Part shown: piece by piece, positions 1 through 9,755 of the stretch
How the letters are laid out: each line of letters begins with the position of its first letter
How positions within the stretch are numbered: position 1 is the first letter of the stretch
NCBI GenBank assembly: GCA_016934415.1
Contig: JAFGSW010000003.1
Coordinates: forward strand, 1 to 64,000
Length of the DNA stretch: 64,000 bases
From: Spirochaetales bacterium
GTDB taxonomy: Bacteria; Spirochaetota; Spirochaetia; SZUA-6; RPPD01
Direction: 5' to 3'
The notes under the pieces: model-generated
The model's input: only the letters and a program-made list of their open reading frames with translations
Databases searched by the model: none
Told to the model about the DNA's origin: nothing
Made by a program: the position numbers and the translations under genes

Positions 1-164
1 CCGCAGGATCATCGCACTTCGTTTACATTCTTCCTTTATCCTGAATCGCGAAACCGCCTCTTTCACTCGCCTTTTTATCTATATTAAAGGTCTTTTCCCC
101 CCGTCTTTCAAGAACTTTTTTTGGAATTTCCCCGGCATCGCCCCGCGCGTTGCTTTTCCCCTCT

Positions 165-510
165 CTTCTTCATCCGCGCTCATTCGCAGCTTTCCTCCTC
201 TCTTCTTCATCCGCGTCCTATCCGTAGTTTCTCTTCCCTTCTCTTCTCTTTATCCGTGTCATCTGTCCCATCCGTGTTCATCCGTGGTTCCCTCCCTCCT
301 CTCCCTTCCTCATCCGCGTCCCATCTACTTTACGCTTCCCCTCGACTACGCTCGGGGAACGTCCGCCTGCCGTGTCGTCACCCCCTTCGCCTTCTCCTTT
401 TCTCCTCTCCTCTCCTTCATCCGCGTCCTATCCGCGTCCCATCCGTAGTTCCTCTCCTCTCCTTCATCCGCGTCCTATCCGCGTCTTATCCGTAGTTTCC
501 CTCATCTCCC
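165..510. repeat. Array of F1 right-arm repeats (TCATCCGCGTCCTATCCGTAGTT / TCATCCGTGGTTCC)
   Basis: At least four copies of the TCATCCGYGTCCYATCCGTAGTT word separated by pyrimidine-rich spacers; same words recur at 1587, 9664, 30495 and 60045. Confidence 0.85.
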
Positions 511-560
511 TTCCCCCGGGAAGCGAGTCTTTCTGGCGATTCCGGCCTGACTAGGCTACA

Positions 561-1382
561 ATGATACCCATGAGAAGACACCCGTCCATCGCCGTCGCCG
601 CCGCGCTCGCCATGGTCGCCCCGCTGTGCCTCGTGGCCCTGGCGGCCGATCCCGCGGGCCCGGACGGCGGGCGGTTGATCGACGAAGCCGGGAAGACGAT
701 CGGGACGCGGATCCTGCCGCCTCCGGGGTATGAGCGGGCGCCCGTCGCGGCGGGCTCGTTCGAGGAGTTCCTGCGCAGTCAGCCGCTGAAGCCCCACGGC
801 GCGCGCGTGAAGTACTGGGACGGGCGGGAGAAGGATCCGGCCGGCGTGTACTGCGCGGTCGTCGACCGGGCCGTCCGGCCGGGGGACATCGAGCAGTGCG
901 CGGACGCCGTCATGCGCCTGCGGGCCGAGTACCTCTTCGCCCGGAAGCGCTATTCGGAAATCGCCTTCAACTTCGTCTCCGACGGGAAGCCCCGTCGCTA
1001 CGTCGACTTCGCGGGCAACGACCGCTCGTACGCGAGGTTTCTCAAGTATCTCGATTACGTTTTCGCCAGGGCCAACACCACCTCGCTCTACGGACAGCTC
1101 AAGCCGGTGAAGGATCCCGCCAAAATCCGGATCGGGGACGTCTTCATCCAGAAGCACCGGGCTGTCAACCACGCCGTCATGGTCGTCGACCTGGCCGTCA
1201 ACCCCGCGACCGGCGAAAAGGTCTTTCTCATGGTCCAGAGCTACATGCCCGCCCAGGAGACGCAGATCCTCATCAACCCATGGGACGATGCCTTGAGCCC
1301 GTGGTATGCCGTCCGCTTCGAGGAGATCTTCGACACGCCCGAATGGCGGTTTTATCCGTTCAAAGACCTCCGGCGGTTTTGA
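561..1382 (+). CDS. Secreted DUF4846-like protein
   Basis: ORF with N-terminal hydrophobic signal; body (GARVKYWDGREK, CADAVMRLRAEYLF, GDVFIQKHRAVNHAVMVVD) resembles the DUF4846 family. Confidence 0.75.
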   Translation: MIPMRRHPSIAVAAALAMVAPLCLVALAADPAGPDGGRLIDEAGKTIGTRILPPPGYERAPVAAGSFEEFLRSQPLKPHGARVKYWDGREKDPAGVYCAVVDRAVRPGDIEQCADAVMRLRAEYLFARKRYSEIAFNFVSDGKPRRYVDFAGNDRSYARFLKYLDYVFARANTTSLYGQLKPVKDPAKIRIGDVFIQKHRAVNHAVMVVDLAVNPATGEKVFLMVQSYMPAQETQILINPWDDALSPWYAVRFEEIFDTPEWRFYPFKDLRRF

Positions 1383-1420
1383 CCAGGCGCTTTCCTTTTC
1401 CTATCAGTGAAAGGGATGAG

Positions 1421-1631
1421 AAAAACTACGGATGACGCGGATGGGACGCGGATGAGGAAAGACGAAGAGAATTGAAAGCGGAACAAAATAAACCGGTAAT
1501 ATACCCTAAAGGATTTGTATAGAGCATATTCCTTTTTTTCTCATCCATGCTACCCGTCTCCCCTCCGTATGAATCCTACTTCTTCGCCTTCATCCGCGTC
1601 CCATCCGCGTCCCATCCGTAGTTCTTCTCTT
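1421..1631. repeat. F1 inverted-arm element
   Basis: Left arm ACTACGGATGACGCGGATGGGACGCGGATGAGGAAAGACGAAGAG (1426-1469) is nearly the reverse complement of right arm CTTCATCCGCGTCCCATCCGCGTCCCATCCGTAGTTCTTC (1588-1627). Confidence 0.8.
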
Positions 1632-1746
1632 TCTTTTCCTCCCATCGTTGTCATCGCTGGAAGCTTCGCTGCGAGATACGTGGTTCCCCAAGACCTCTCC
1701 GCCGCGGTATAATCATGCCGACGCAACACGTGAAAGGCGACGCCCG

Positions 1747-3207
1747 GTGAACTACCGTTTCCTGGAAGAAAAAATCGACGATATCCGCGGCCTGCCGCAG
1801 TACGCGGACTGCGGGTTCGACGACGAGACGCTCATCGCCTTTTTCCGCGTGCTCGAAGACCGGCGCGGGTGGGAGCTCGTCCGGATCAACCCCCTCGCGT
1901 TGGCGGAAAAGTTCGATTTCAGACCCGACGATGCGGTCAGCCTCTTCCTCCTCGGCGCCAAGGTCGGGCTGTTCGCCTTCGAGTGGAGCCTCCTCTGCCC
2001 GCGCTGCGGGTGCCGCGAGCGCACGTACGGATCGCTCCGCGCCCTCGACCGGGACGTCTTCCGCTGCCCGCTCTGCGACGCGGAGGAGGCGGTCGCGGCC
2101 GACGACCGGCTGGAGGTCTCCTTCACCATGCCGCCGTCGGCCTCCGGCGAATGGCCCGATCAAGTCGTGTCCCTGCCCGAGTACTGGTCCTATTTTTTCT
2201 CGACCTCCGTCGACTGGACCGGGGAACTGCTCGACGATTTCGCCCGGCGCTCCGCCGGGCCGCAGCCGCCGATTCGCTTCGTCGCCCTGCCGCGGGGCGG
2301 GAAGGCGCGCATCCGGCTCGACGCCGCCCGGGCCGGCGCGGTCGGGCTCGTGACGCTCGAAACGCACTCAGCCTTTTTCGTCCGGATGAAGGACGATGCG
2401 AACCGCCCGCCCGCGGCGATCGACCTCGAGTACCGGGACTCGGGCTTCGACCGGCGCGAGGCGTTCGCCCCGTTGGGCCCGACGGAGATCGCGCTCGCCA
2501 ACCGCGCCCGCCGGGCCGTGGGCTGTCTCATCGGGTCGCCCGATCCGGATTTCCTGCGGTCGCTCGTCGCCGCCCACCCCCCCTCTTTCCGGCCGTTCTG
2601 CTCGGGAAAGCTGCTGCTCAACCATCAGGCTTACCGGGACCTCTTCGCGCCGGACGATCTTCCGGACGATCTTTCGCTCAAAATCGACGACCTCACGATC
2701 CTCCGCGCCGACCCCGAAGGCCGGGCCGGGTCGCCCGTACGCTCGCGCGGCGGCGGCGATTCACCGTCCGCGCGCCGGCTTTTCGACCTGCTCGCGGCCG
2801 TGGCACGGGCGCACCGCGGCGCGATCGAACGGCGGGCCGGCGGCTCGATCACGGCCACCTTCAATGCGCCGCTCGACGGAATCCGGGCGGCCGTGCGCAT
2901 GGCGGCCGGGCTGGAAGAGTCGGCCGCGGCGGGGGAAGACGGCGGCGGAATCCGGATCGGCCTTCACCGCGGCCCGGTCGTCGCGGTCAAGGCCGGCCGC
3001 CGGCTCGATTTTTTCGGCCGGGCGATGAACGTCGTCTCGCGCCTCCTCGACCTCGCGGACCCGGGCGAGATCCGGCTCAGCGAGGACGTGATGCGCGACG
3101 AGACCGTCGCCGCGTACCTGCGCGCCTCGGGTTATTCGGGAGTGGCGGAGGAGATCGCGCTCCCGGGCCCGGCGAACATGGTGACGGTGTATTCGTGCAG
3201 GCGATAG
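1747..3207 (+). CDS. Adenylate/guanylate cyclase-like protein with N-terminal DUF5939-like region and zinc-ribbon-like CxxC pairs
   Basis: GTG start VNYRFLEEK; CPRCGCRERTY...FRCPLCDAEE; C-terminal class III cyclase-like region (IRIGLHRGPVVAVKAGRRLDFFGRAMNVVSRLLDLADPGEIRLSEDV). Confidence 0.7.
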   Translation: MNYRFLEEKIDDIRGLPQYADCGFDDETLIAFFRVLEDRRGWELVRINPLALAEKFDFRPDDAVSLFLLGAKVGLFAFEWSLLCPRCGCRERTYGSLRALDRDVFRCPLCDAEEAVAADDRLEVSFTMPPSASGEWPDQVVSLPEYWSYFFSTSVDWTGELLDDFARRSAGPQPPIRFVALPRGGKARIRLDAARAGAVGLVTLETHSAFFVRMKDDANRPPAAIDLEYRDSGFDRREAFAPLGPTEIALANRARRAVGCLIGSPDPDFLRSLVAAHPPSFRPFCSGKLLLNHQAYRDLFAPDDLPDDLSLKIDDLTILRADPEGRAGSPVRSRGGGDSPSARRLFDLLAAVARAHRGAIERRAGGSITATFNAPLDGIRAAVRMAAGLEESAAAGEDGGGIRIGLHRGPVVAVKAGRRLDFFGRAMNVVSRLLDLADPGEIRLSEDVMRDETVAAYLRASGYSGVAEEIALPGPANMVTVYSCRR

Positions 3208-3256
3208 GACGATCTCCGGTTCAACGCGGAGGAGGAAAGGGAACCGCCCTTCGACT

Positions 3257-3284
3257 TGTTTTGGAGCATACATGCTCCAAAACA
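3257..3284. repeat. Perfect 13-bp stem palindrome (TGTTTTGGAGCAT AC ATGCTCCAAAACA)
   Basis: Direct reading; sits inside a CCCTTCGAC...GCTCAGGG repeat word. Confidence 0.9.
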
Positions 3285-3401
3285 GCTCAGGGCAGGCTCC
3301 TGACACGGATAGGAACGGATAGCACGGATGAAGAAAGAGGAAGGAAAGGAGAACTACGAATGAGGAGGAAGCAAGATAAAGAAGCCGGATAAGGAGGGGG
3401 T

Positions 3402-3824
3402 ATGGACGAGATTTTGCTGAACGATATGAACCGATACCCGGACGATGCCTGCCTGGCGAGCTGTCTCGGCAAAGCGAAGGCCGTCTGGGACGAGTTCCTC
3501 GCGCGGGCGGCGGGGGTGTCCGGGCTGGCGTTCGTCGGTTGGCGCTATTACAGGGACGGCAAGGCGTGGCTGTCGCGCCTGGCGTTCAAAAAGAAAACCG
3601 TCTGCTGGATTTCGATCGGCGAGGGATGCTTCAAGACCTCTTTTTATTTCACGGCGAAAAACGGCGGCGGCATCAGGGCTCTCGGCGTTGACGATAAATT
3701 GAAGGCTGAATACTTCGCCCGGGAGTCGGGCGGCAAGCTGAAACCTTTCGTCGTTCGGGTGAAGGCGATGAAGACGCTTGACGACGTCTTCAGGCTTATT
3801 GATTATAAAATTTCATGCAAGTAA
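3402..3824 (+). CDS. DUF3788-like hypothetical protein
   Basis: 140-aa ORF, GGAGG upstream; small single-domain protein resembling DUF3788. Confidence 0.6.
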   Translation: MDEILLNDMNRYPDDACLASCLGKAKAVWDEFLARAAGVSGLAFVGWRYYRDGKAWLSRLAFKKKTVCWISIGEGCFKTSFYFTAKNGGGIRALGVDDKLKAEYFARESGGKLKPFVVRVKAMKTLDDVFRLIDYKISCK

Positions 3825-3860
3825 TTGTGGTACAGGTTTAGCCGATTCTATCGACCGGAA

Positions 3861-3935
3861 GGTCATGGTTCGACAGGCTCACCATGACCAATATTCCATG
3901 AACATAGCGTCACCCTGAGCCTGTCGAAGGGCGGC
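3861..3935. repeat. F3 repeat pair (TTCGACAGGCTCA ... TGAGCCTGTCGAA)
   Basis: Perfect 13-bp inverted repeat 3869-3881 / 3916-3928; left copy flanked by GGTCATGG/CCATGACC. Confidence 0.85.
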
Positions 3936-4065
3936 CTGTAATTAACGAGGTTCGGAAATTGGGTCATAGACGGTGCTCGTTAACTGCAAATATAATCCGA
4001 TCACAATCCATGAAGTGCCGGACGTCCGATAATTTTTCGGCGCCGGTATCAAAGGAGGCCTCACG

Positions 4066-4506
4066 ATGATCCTTTTCATTTGCCGCGGCAATGTCGCGCG
4101 GAGCCAGTTCGCAGAGGCTTTGGCGCGCCAGGCCGGCCTAGCCGACGTGTCCTCCGCCGGCGCCGACGTGAAGCCCGAGAAGGAAGGCCGGCGGCTCGCG
4201 GAGGACGGGCCTTTCGCCGTCAACGCGGTTTCGTGCTTCAAGGCCGTCACCGGCATGGACCTCTCCGACAACCGCCGCAAGGCGGTGACCGCCGGGATGG
4301 CGGCCGGGGCGGACAGGATCGTCTCGCTCGTGGACGCGGAAACCCTGCCGGATTTCGTGCGGGCGCACGAATCCAAGATCGAATACTGGCCGATCGCCGA
4401 CCCGCGCGAGTACGACGTGGCCGGGTACAAGATTGTCATTGAAGAAATGAAGTCGAGGGTGGCGGCGCTGAAAAAGACCCTCCCGGGGAATGGGGGCGGC
4501 GAATGA
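4066..4506 (+). CDS. Low-molecular-weight protein tyrosine phosphatase / arsenate reductase-like protein
   Basis: N-terminal ILFICRGNVARSQFAE (CX5R-type loop) and C-terminal WPIADPREYD. Confidence 0.8.
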   Translation: MILFICRGNVARSQFAEALARQAGLADVSSAGADVKPEKEGRRLAEDGPFAVNAVSCFKAVTGMDLSDNRRKAVTAGMAAGADRIVSLVDAETLPDFVRAHESKIEYWPIADPREYDVAGYKIVIEEMKSRVAALKKTLPGNGGGE

Positions 4507-5234
4507 GATTGAGACTTTTCGCCTGTGCGTGCTGCATCGGCCTCGGATCGATCCTCGCCCTTGGCGCGGACGACGTCGTTATTACCACGACCAACCTCGC
4601 GGCCGCCATTGAGAACAGCCGGAGCGGGGCGGGTCCGGACGTCATCGGCTGGTCGAAAAAAGGGAGGATGGCCTGCGTGGATTACGTGCAGGCTCCCGAA
4701 CCGGACGGCCGGGCGGACGTGTACGTGAGGGTCGTCGACCTCATCACCGATTCCGTCGTTTACAGCCGGCAGTGCGGGCGGTCGGACAATGGCTTCACGC
4801 TCAATGACTCGGCCGTGAGAGCCGCCGCGGCGCAGCTCAATCGGCTCGGGGTTTTTTACGCGCCCACGGTGAAGCAGCGGTTTCCGGTATTACTGGAAGA
4901 CGAAGTCGTCACTCTCACGGTCTCGGAAGAACCGATCGCGGAAGAGGAGATACGGGTCAGGGGAACCGGGCCCGGCGACGGGTCGGCGGGAAAGACAAAG
5001 CTCACGCTCGCCTGGACCAAGGAGCGTGCCAAAATGACCAAACGGTTCGTGACGACACTCACCGGTCCCTGCGTCATCGGGGACGAGGAAGGCGTTGTCT
5101 CCTATTACCGGAGCCCGTACGAGAACCGCATCGCCGTCGCCTACCACGCGGGCGCCTATCGCCAAGGCGACACGATCGTCAATCGAGGAGACAACGGATT
5201 CATCGGCTGCAATCTGGGGGTGGGGTTCAAGTGA
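4503..5234 (+). CDS. Secreted hypothetical protein
   Basis: 243-aa ORF overlapping previous stop (ATGA), N-terminal signal peptide. Confidence 0.6.
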   Translation: MRLRLFACACCIGLGSILALGADDVVITTTNLAAAIENSRSGAGPDVIGWSKKGRMACVDYVQAPEPDGRADVYVRVVDLITDSVVYSRQCGRSDNGFTLNDSAVRAAAAQLNRLGVFYAPTVKQRFPVLLEDEVVTLTVSEEPIAEEEIRVRGTGPGDGSAGKTKLTLAWTKERAKMTKRFVTTLTGPCVIGDEEGVVSYYRSPYENRIAVAYHAGAYRQGDTIVNRGDNGFIGCNLGVGFK

Positions 5235-5347
5235 GCGGCCGCCGGGCCGTACACCCTCCTCTTCGTAGGAATCTTCGTTTTTTTAGTAATTTCCCTCCGG
5301 GCGCCGTATCATTGTATGGAGGCTCGCATGCCGGGAAAGCGAGGGGT

Positions 5348-6313
5348 ATGGCCAGGCTGAAATACGCGCTCTATTATCTCGACCGCAAGCTCGAGCTCGA
5401 GCGCGGGAAATCGTACGCCGTCGGCCGGAGTCCGGCCAATGACGTCGTCCTGCCGGGGCTCACCGTGTCGCGCCGGCACGCCGTGGTCTCCTGGAGGACG
5501 AACGGCTTCCTCATCGAGGATATCAAGAGCGCCAACGGCCTCCTCGTCAACGGGCGGCGCCTGAAAACGGCGGCCCTTTCGGACGGAGACCAGATCGCCA
5601 TCGGCACCTGCTACCTCGTCTTCCGCGAGTTCGCGGGGCGCAAGGGGAGCGAGGCCGATTTCGACCGCGCCCTCTCCGACACGCTCTGCATCGAGCACCA
5701 GATGGCCGAGCTCCTGCAGGCCATCGGGGACTCGAAGATCCGCACCCGGCTCTTCGCGCTCAAGCGCAGCGTCGACCGGGCGAGGCTGCGCCTCGATTTT
5801 ATGGCCAACCGCGACCGGCTCACCCGGCTCTACAACCGCCGCTGGTTCGACGAGGAGCTCGACCGCGAGCTCGAGCGCGCCCGCCGCTACCGCCACCCCC
5901 TCTCGCTTTTCATGCTCGACCTCGACCGCTTCAAGAACGTGAACGACGAGTACGGCCACCGCAAGGGCGACCAGGTGCTCGCCGCCGTCGCCGCCATCGT
6001 TTTGGCAAAAACGCGCCGCAACGACATGGCCGTGCGTTACGGGGGCGAGGAGTTCGCGGTCGTGATCCCGCAGCTCGATCGGGAGCACGCGGTAGCCGCG
6101 GCGGAGAAGCTGCGCGCGCTCATCGAGCGCGAGGCGCCGCTGCGCACGGGCCTCCCGGTGACGGCTTCGATCGGCGTGGCTTTCTTCCACCCGTCGGACA
6201 CGGCCGGCGAGCTCGTCAACCGGGCGGACCAGGCGCTGTACATGGCGAAAAAACGCGGGCGGAACCGTGTGGTCCTCAACGTGCGGAAGCGGAAGAACGA
6301 CGCGAAACCGTGA
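5348..6313 (+). CDS. FHA domain + GGDEF diguanylate cyclase
   Basis: FHA motif (YAVGRSPANDVVLPGLTVSRRHAVV...ANGLLVNG) then DRLTRLYNRRWFDEEL...RYGGEEFAVVIP. Confidence 0.92.
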   Translation: MARLKYALYYLDRKLELERGKSYAVGRSPANDVVLPGLTVSRRHAVVSWRTNGFLIEDIKSANGLLVNGRRLKTAALSDGDQIAIGTCYLVFREFAGRKGSEADFDRALSDTLCIEHQMAELLQAIGDSKIRTRLFALKRSVDRARLRLDFMANRDRLTRLYNRRWFDEELDRELERARRYRHPLSLFMLDLDRFKNVNDEYGHRKGDQVLAAVAAIVLAKTRRNDMAVRYGGEEFAVVIPQLDREHAVAAAEKLRALIEREAPLRTGLPVTASIGVAFFHPSDTAGELVNRADQALYMAKKRGRNRVVLNVRKRKNDAKP

Positions 6314-6461
6314 CGCCCGGCCGCGGGCGGGCGAAGATTATGCGTGAGATCGCCGGCCGTTCCGGGTGTATACCTCCTCTTCCGGTACGGGTATAATGAC
6401 CGCGGGCCGCGCGCGCTGAGAAATCGATTTCAACGCGACTCGCGTGAGGGAGGGGAGCGCG

Positions 6462-6806
6462 ATGCCGGAACATCAAGGCGGGAAGCCGGGAAACGAAGCA
6501 CGGGGCGGATACAGCTGGGGAATCGCCGGATTCATCGTCAGCTTCGCGGTCGCCCTCGTGGTCGCTTTTCTTTTCATGTTCCTGACATTGGGCGGCCTGG
6601 GGGGCGGCGTGGGCGCGGCCTACGCCGGCATGGCCGCTCTCTTCGTCGGCGGGCTCATTTTTCTGGGAACGCTCTTTTTCCTCGGCCTGTTTTTTCTCAT
6701 CTTCTTCCTGGCCACCGGCCGCAGGAAAGCGCTTCTCGTCGCCGTCGGGCACGTCGTCTTCGCCGGCGTGCTCATCGTGATTTTCCTGGTGTATATTGCG
6801 AGTTAG
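6462..6806 (+). CDS. Small multi-TM membrane protein
   Basis: Start at MPEHQGGKPG; long hydrophobic segments. Confidence 0.6.
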   Translation: MPEHQGGKPGNEARGGYSWGIAGFIVSFAVALVVAFLFMFLTLGGLGGGVGAAYAGMAALFVGGLIFLGTLFFLGLFFLIFFLATGRRKALLVAVGHVVFAGVLIVIFLVYIAS

Positions 6807-6918
6807 CTGGACTTGTCATATCCTTGAAAAACACCACGAAGGGCGTTCTTCGTGGTTTATTTGAAGGCCTATAGAGCAACGGCTGGCGCAGCCAACGACA
6901 ATTCCATATAATGGCGCG

Positions 6919-9129
6919 ATGAACCTCTTCGAAGCCTCCTCCAAGCGCCAGTTCGAACCGCTGGCCGCCCGCATGCGGCCGCGCACGCTGGAGGAGTTCG
7001 TGGGGCAGGAGCACATCCTGGGCAAGGGGCGTCTCCTGCGGCGGGCCATTCAGCTCGACCAGTTGTCGTCGCTCATTTTTTACGGGCCGCCGGGCACGGG
7101 CAAGACCACGCTCGCCCGGGTCGTCGCCAACACCACCAAGAGCATCTTCACCACCCTGAACGCCGTGCTGGCCGGCGTGCAGGAGGTGCGCGCGGTGGTG
7201 GCCGAGGCGCAGAAGCAGCGCGACTATTACGACCACCGCACCATCCTCTTCGTGGACGAGGTCCACCGCTGGAACAAGGCCCAGCAGGACGCGCTCCTGC
7301 CGTGGGTGGAGAACGGCACGGTCATCTTCATCGGGGCCACCACGGAAAACCCCTTCTTCAAGGTGAACCAGGCCCTCCTTTCCAGGAGCCGGGTCTTTCA
7401 GATGCAGCCCCTCACCGGGGAGGATCTCCTCGCCGTGGCGCGCCAGGCGCTGGCCGACCCGGAGCGCGGCTACGGAAAATACAAGGTGGCGATCGACGAC
7501 GGCGCGCTCGCCCACCTGGTGAAGATCGCGGACGGCGACGCGCGCAGCCTCCTCAATGCGCTCGAGCTGGCGGTGGAGACGACGCCGGACACGTTCCCGC
7601 CGCCCATGGACCAGGCTATCAACATCACCCTCGACATCGCCCAGGAGAGCATCCAGAAGAAGGCGGTGCTCTACGATCGCGAGGGAGATTACCATTACGA
7701 CACCATCTCAGCCTTCATCAAGTCCCTGCGCGGCTCGGACCCGGACGCCGCTTCATACTGGATGGCGCGCATGGTGGCGGCGGGTGAGGACCCGGCCTTC
7801 CTCTTCCGGCGCATGCTCGTCTTCGCCTGCGAGGACGTGGGCCTGGCCGACCCGCAGGCCCTCGTCTTCACCGAGGCCTGCGCCGCGGCCTTCGAGCGGG
7901 TGGGCCTGCCCGAGGGGCGATACCACCTGGCCGCCGCCTGCCTTTACCTCGCCACCGCGCCCAAGTCGAATTCGGCCATGGCCTTTTTCGACGCGCTGAA
8001 AGTGGTGGAGGAGGAGGCTCAAGGAGACGTGCCCGCGCACCTGAAGGACGGGAACAGGGATAAAAAGGGCTTCGGCCACGGAGAGGGCTACCTCTACCCG
8101 CACGCCTTCCGCGACCACTGGGTGAGCCAGCAGTACCTGCCGGACGCGCTCAAGGGGCGCGTCTTTTTCAAGCCCTCGGAGATCGGGTACGAGCGGTCGA
8201 TCAGGACCGAGGTGGAGCGCCGCCGCGAGATCCAGCTCGAATCGCTCGCGCTCGCCGCGCGGCCCGAGGTGCTCTCCTACTCGGCGGACGCGAAGAGCCG
8301 CGAGGCCTGGCTTCGCCGCGCGCAGGGGAGTCTCTACGCCGAGGCGGCCGACGCCCGCGAGCGGGTGTTCGCGGCGCTCACGATCTCCCGGCACGACCGC
8401 GTCCTCGACCTCAACGCGGGCCGCGGGCTCCTCCTCTGGGAGGCCGTGCGCCGCACGCCCGAGGGCGGCGTCGCGGGCCTGGTCTGGGAAAAGACCGACC
8501 TGGAGATACTCGGCCACTACGCGGCCGAGCGGCCGGAGAGTGAACGACCGCTTCTCGTGCCGAAGACGCCCGCCTCGTTCACCGAGGCCGACCTGCCGGC
8601 CGACTGGCGCGGCGCCGCCTTCGAGCACGTCGTCGGCCGGAACGCGTGGTCCGGGCGGGAGGCCGGCGCGGCGATAGGCGGGTTACTCGCGCGTTTGCTG
8701 CAAGCGGGAGGTCGCGTCTCCCTGGCCGAACGGATACCGCGGCGGAGCACGCGCCTTTCCGAGCTCGTCCGCGATACCTGGCCCGAGGGAGCGGCGGTTC
8801 TCGAAAAGATCGAATCGCTCGTGTACGCCAATCCCGACAACCCCCTCGTCGACTGGGACGAAGCCGACGTGGAGGGCGCGCTCGCGGGCGCGGGCCTCGC
8901 GATCGCCGCCAGGGAGCTCGTGCCGTATACCGAGCGCCGCTTCATCGCCCCCGCCGACGTCGACCGCTGGCTGAAAGCCGATCCGAAAATCGATTCCTAC
9001 GGCAAGCGGCTGGCCGAAGTCCTTGCGGCGAAGGAAAGCGAGGGTTTCGCCGCCAGGCTCCGCGAATCGCTCGCGGGGAGGGAGGTGGAATGGCGGACGG
9101 TCGTGCTCTACATTGCCGGGGAGAAGTGA
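6919..9129 (+). CDS. rarA: Replication-associated recombination protein RarA/MgsA with C-terminal methyltransferase-like domain
   Basis: [51 protein letters not shown]-terminal Rossmann-like [18 protein letters not shown]. Confidence 0.9.
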   Translation: MNLFEASSKRQFEPLAARMRPRTLEEFVGQEHILGKGRLLRRAIQLDQLSSLIFYGPPGTGKTTLARVVANTTKSIFTTLNAVLAGVQEVRAVVAEAQKQRDYYDHRTILFVDEVHRWNKAQQDALLPWVENGTVIFIGATTENPFFKVNQALLSRSRVFQMQPLTGEDLLAVARQALADPERGYGKYKVAIDDGALAHLVKIADGDARSLLNALELAVETTPDTFPPPMDQAINITLDIAQESIQKKAVLYDREGDYHYDTISAFIKSLRGSDPDAASYWMARMVAAGEDPAFLFRRMLVFACEDVGLADPQALVFTEACAAAFERVGLPEGRYHLAAACLYLATAPKSNSAMAFFDALKVVEEEAQGDVPAHLKDGNRDKKGFGHGEGYLYPHAFRDHWVSQQYLPDALKGRVFFKPSEIGYERSIRTEVERRREIQLESLALAARPEVLSYSADAKSREAWLRRAQGSLYAEAADARERVFAALTISRHDRVLDLNAGRGLLLWEAVRRTPEGGVAGLVWEKTDLEILGHYAAERPESERPLLVPKTPASFTEADLPADWRGAAFEHVVGRNAWSGREAGAAIGGLLARLLQAGGRVSLAERIPRRSTRLSELVRDTWPEGAAVLEKIESLVYANPDNPLVDWDEADVEGALAGAGLAIAARELVPYTERRFIAPADVDRWLKADPKIDSYGKRLAEVLAAKESEGFAARLRESLAGREVEWRTVVLYIAGEK

Positions 9130-9755
9130 ACCATGGATAATACGGATGGGAACGGATTACACGGATGGGGAAAGAAGGGAATAAAAACTACGGATGAGCG
9201 AGCACGCCATCGTATCAGATGAGGAAGAGGGTGGAGAACTTTCATTTTGTAGAGGGATTGAACATGAAAATCCATATTTTTGTTTTGGTGATTATCCTTT
9301 CATCGAATATGGTATCGTGTTTTTGTTCCAACGGGCAATTAATTTCTGAAGAATCGCCACCGCATAAATAAAGCGGTAGAGTTACAATTCAAGAAACGGA
9401 TGAAAAAATATTATTCTACATCGAAACAGTAATGAATCCAAAAAACTATTTCTTTTATAGGATACACGCCATCCCTAATGATGGGAGTCGGCTGCGGTTT
9501 TCTGGAGGCGAAATTACCATAATAAATATAAGCGATACGATTTTAGGTATTGAATATCAGAAAACAGCAAAAAATAATATAGCAATAACCGAAGGGATGA
9601 TCGAATTAGGAAACAAGTCCACAAACAGACATGAAGCATATATATTTGAGATTTTCTTTTTCTCTCTATCCGCGCTCATCCGCGTCCTATCCGTAGTTTT
9701 CCTTCCCCTCCTCATCCGTGTCATCCGTCCCATCCGTTCTCATCCGTGGTTCCCT
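9126..9755. mobile_element. F1 inverted-arm element enclosing an AT-rich segment
   Basis: Left modules GAACCATGGATAATACGGATGGGAACGGAT... and ACTACGGATGAG; right modules in mirror order (CTCATCCGCGTCCTATCCGTAGTT, then CATCCGTCCCATCCGTTCTCATCCGTGGTTCCC). Confidence 0.55.
9264..9660 (+). pseudogene. Decayed putative lipoprotein gene interrupted by an in-frame TAA and truncated by F1 repeat
   Basis: MKIHIFVLVIILSSNMVSCFCSNG...PPHK* (stop 9369-9371) continues in the same frame as SGRVTIQETDEKILFYIETVMNPKNYFFYRIH...; base composition unlike surroundings. Confidence 0.6.

Noticed and set aside
121-495. 124-aa ORF rich in SSASHPRPIRSSS
   Set aside because: Translation of F1 repeat arrays, not a protein; the same peptide appears in ORFs at 1515 and 30174.
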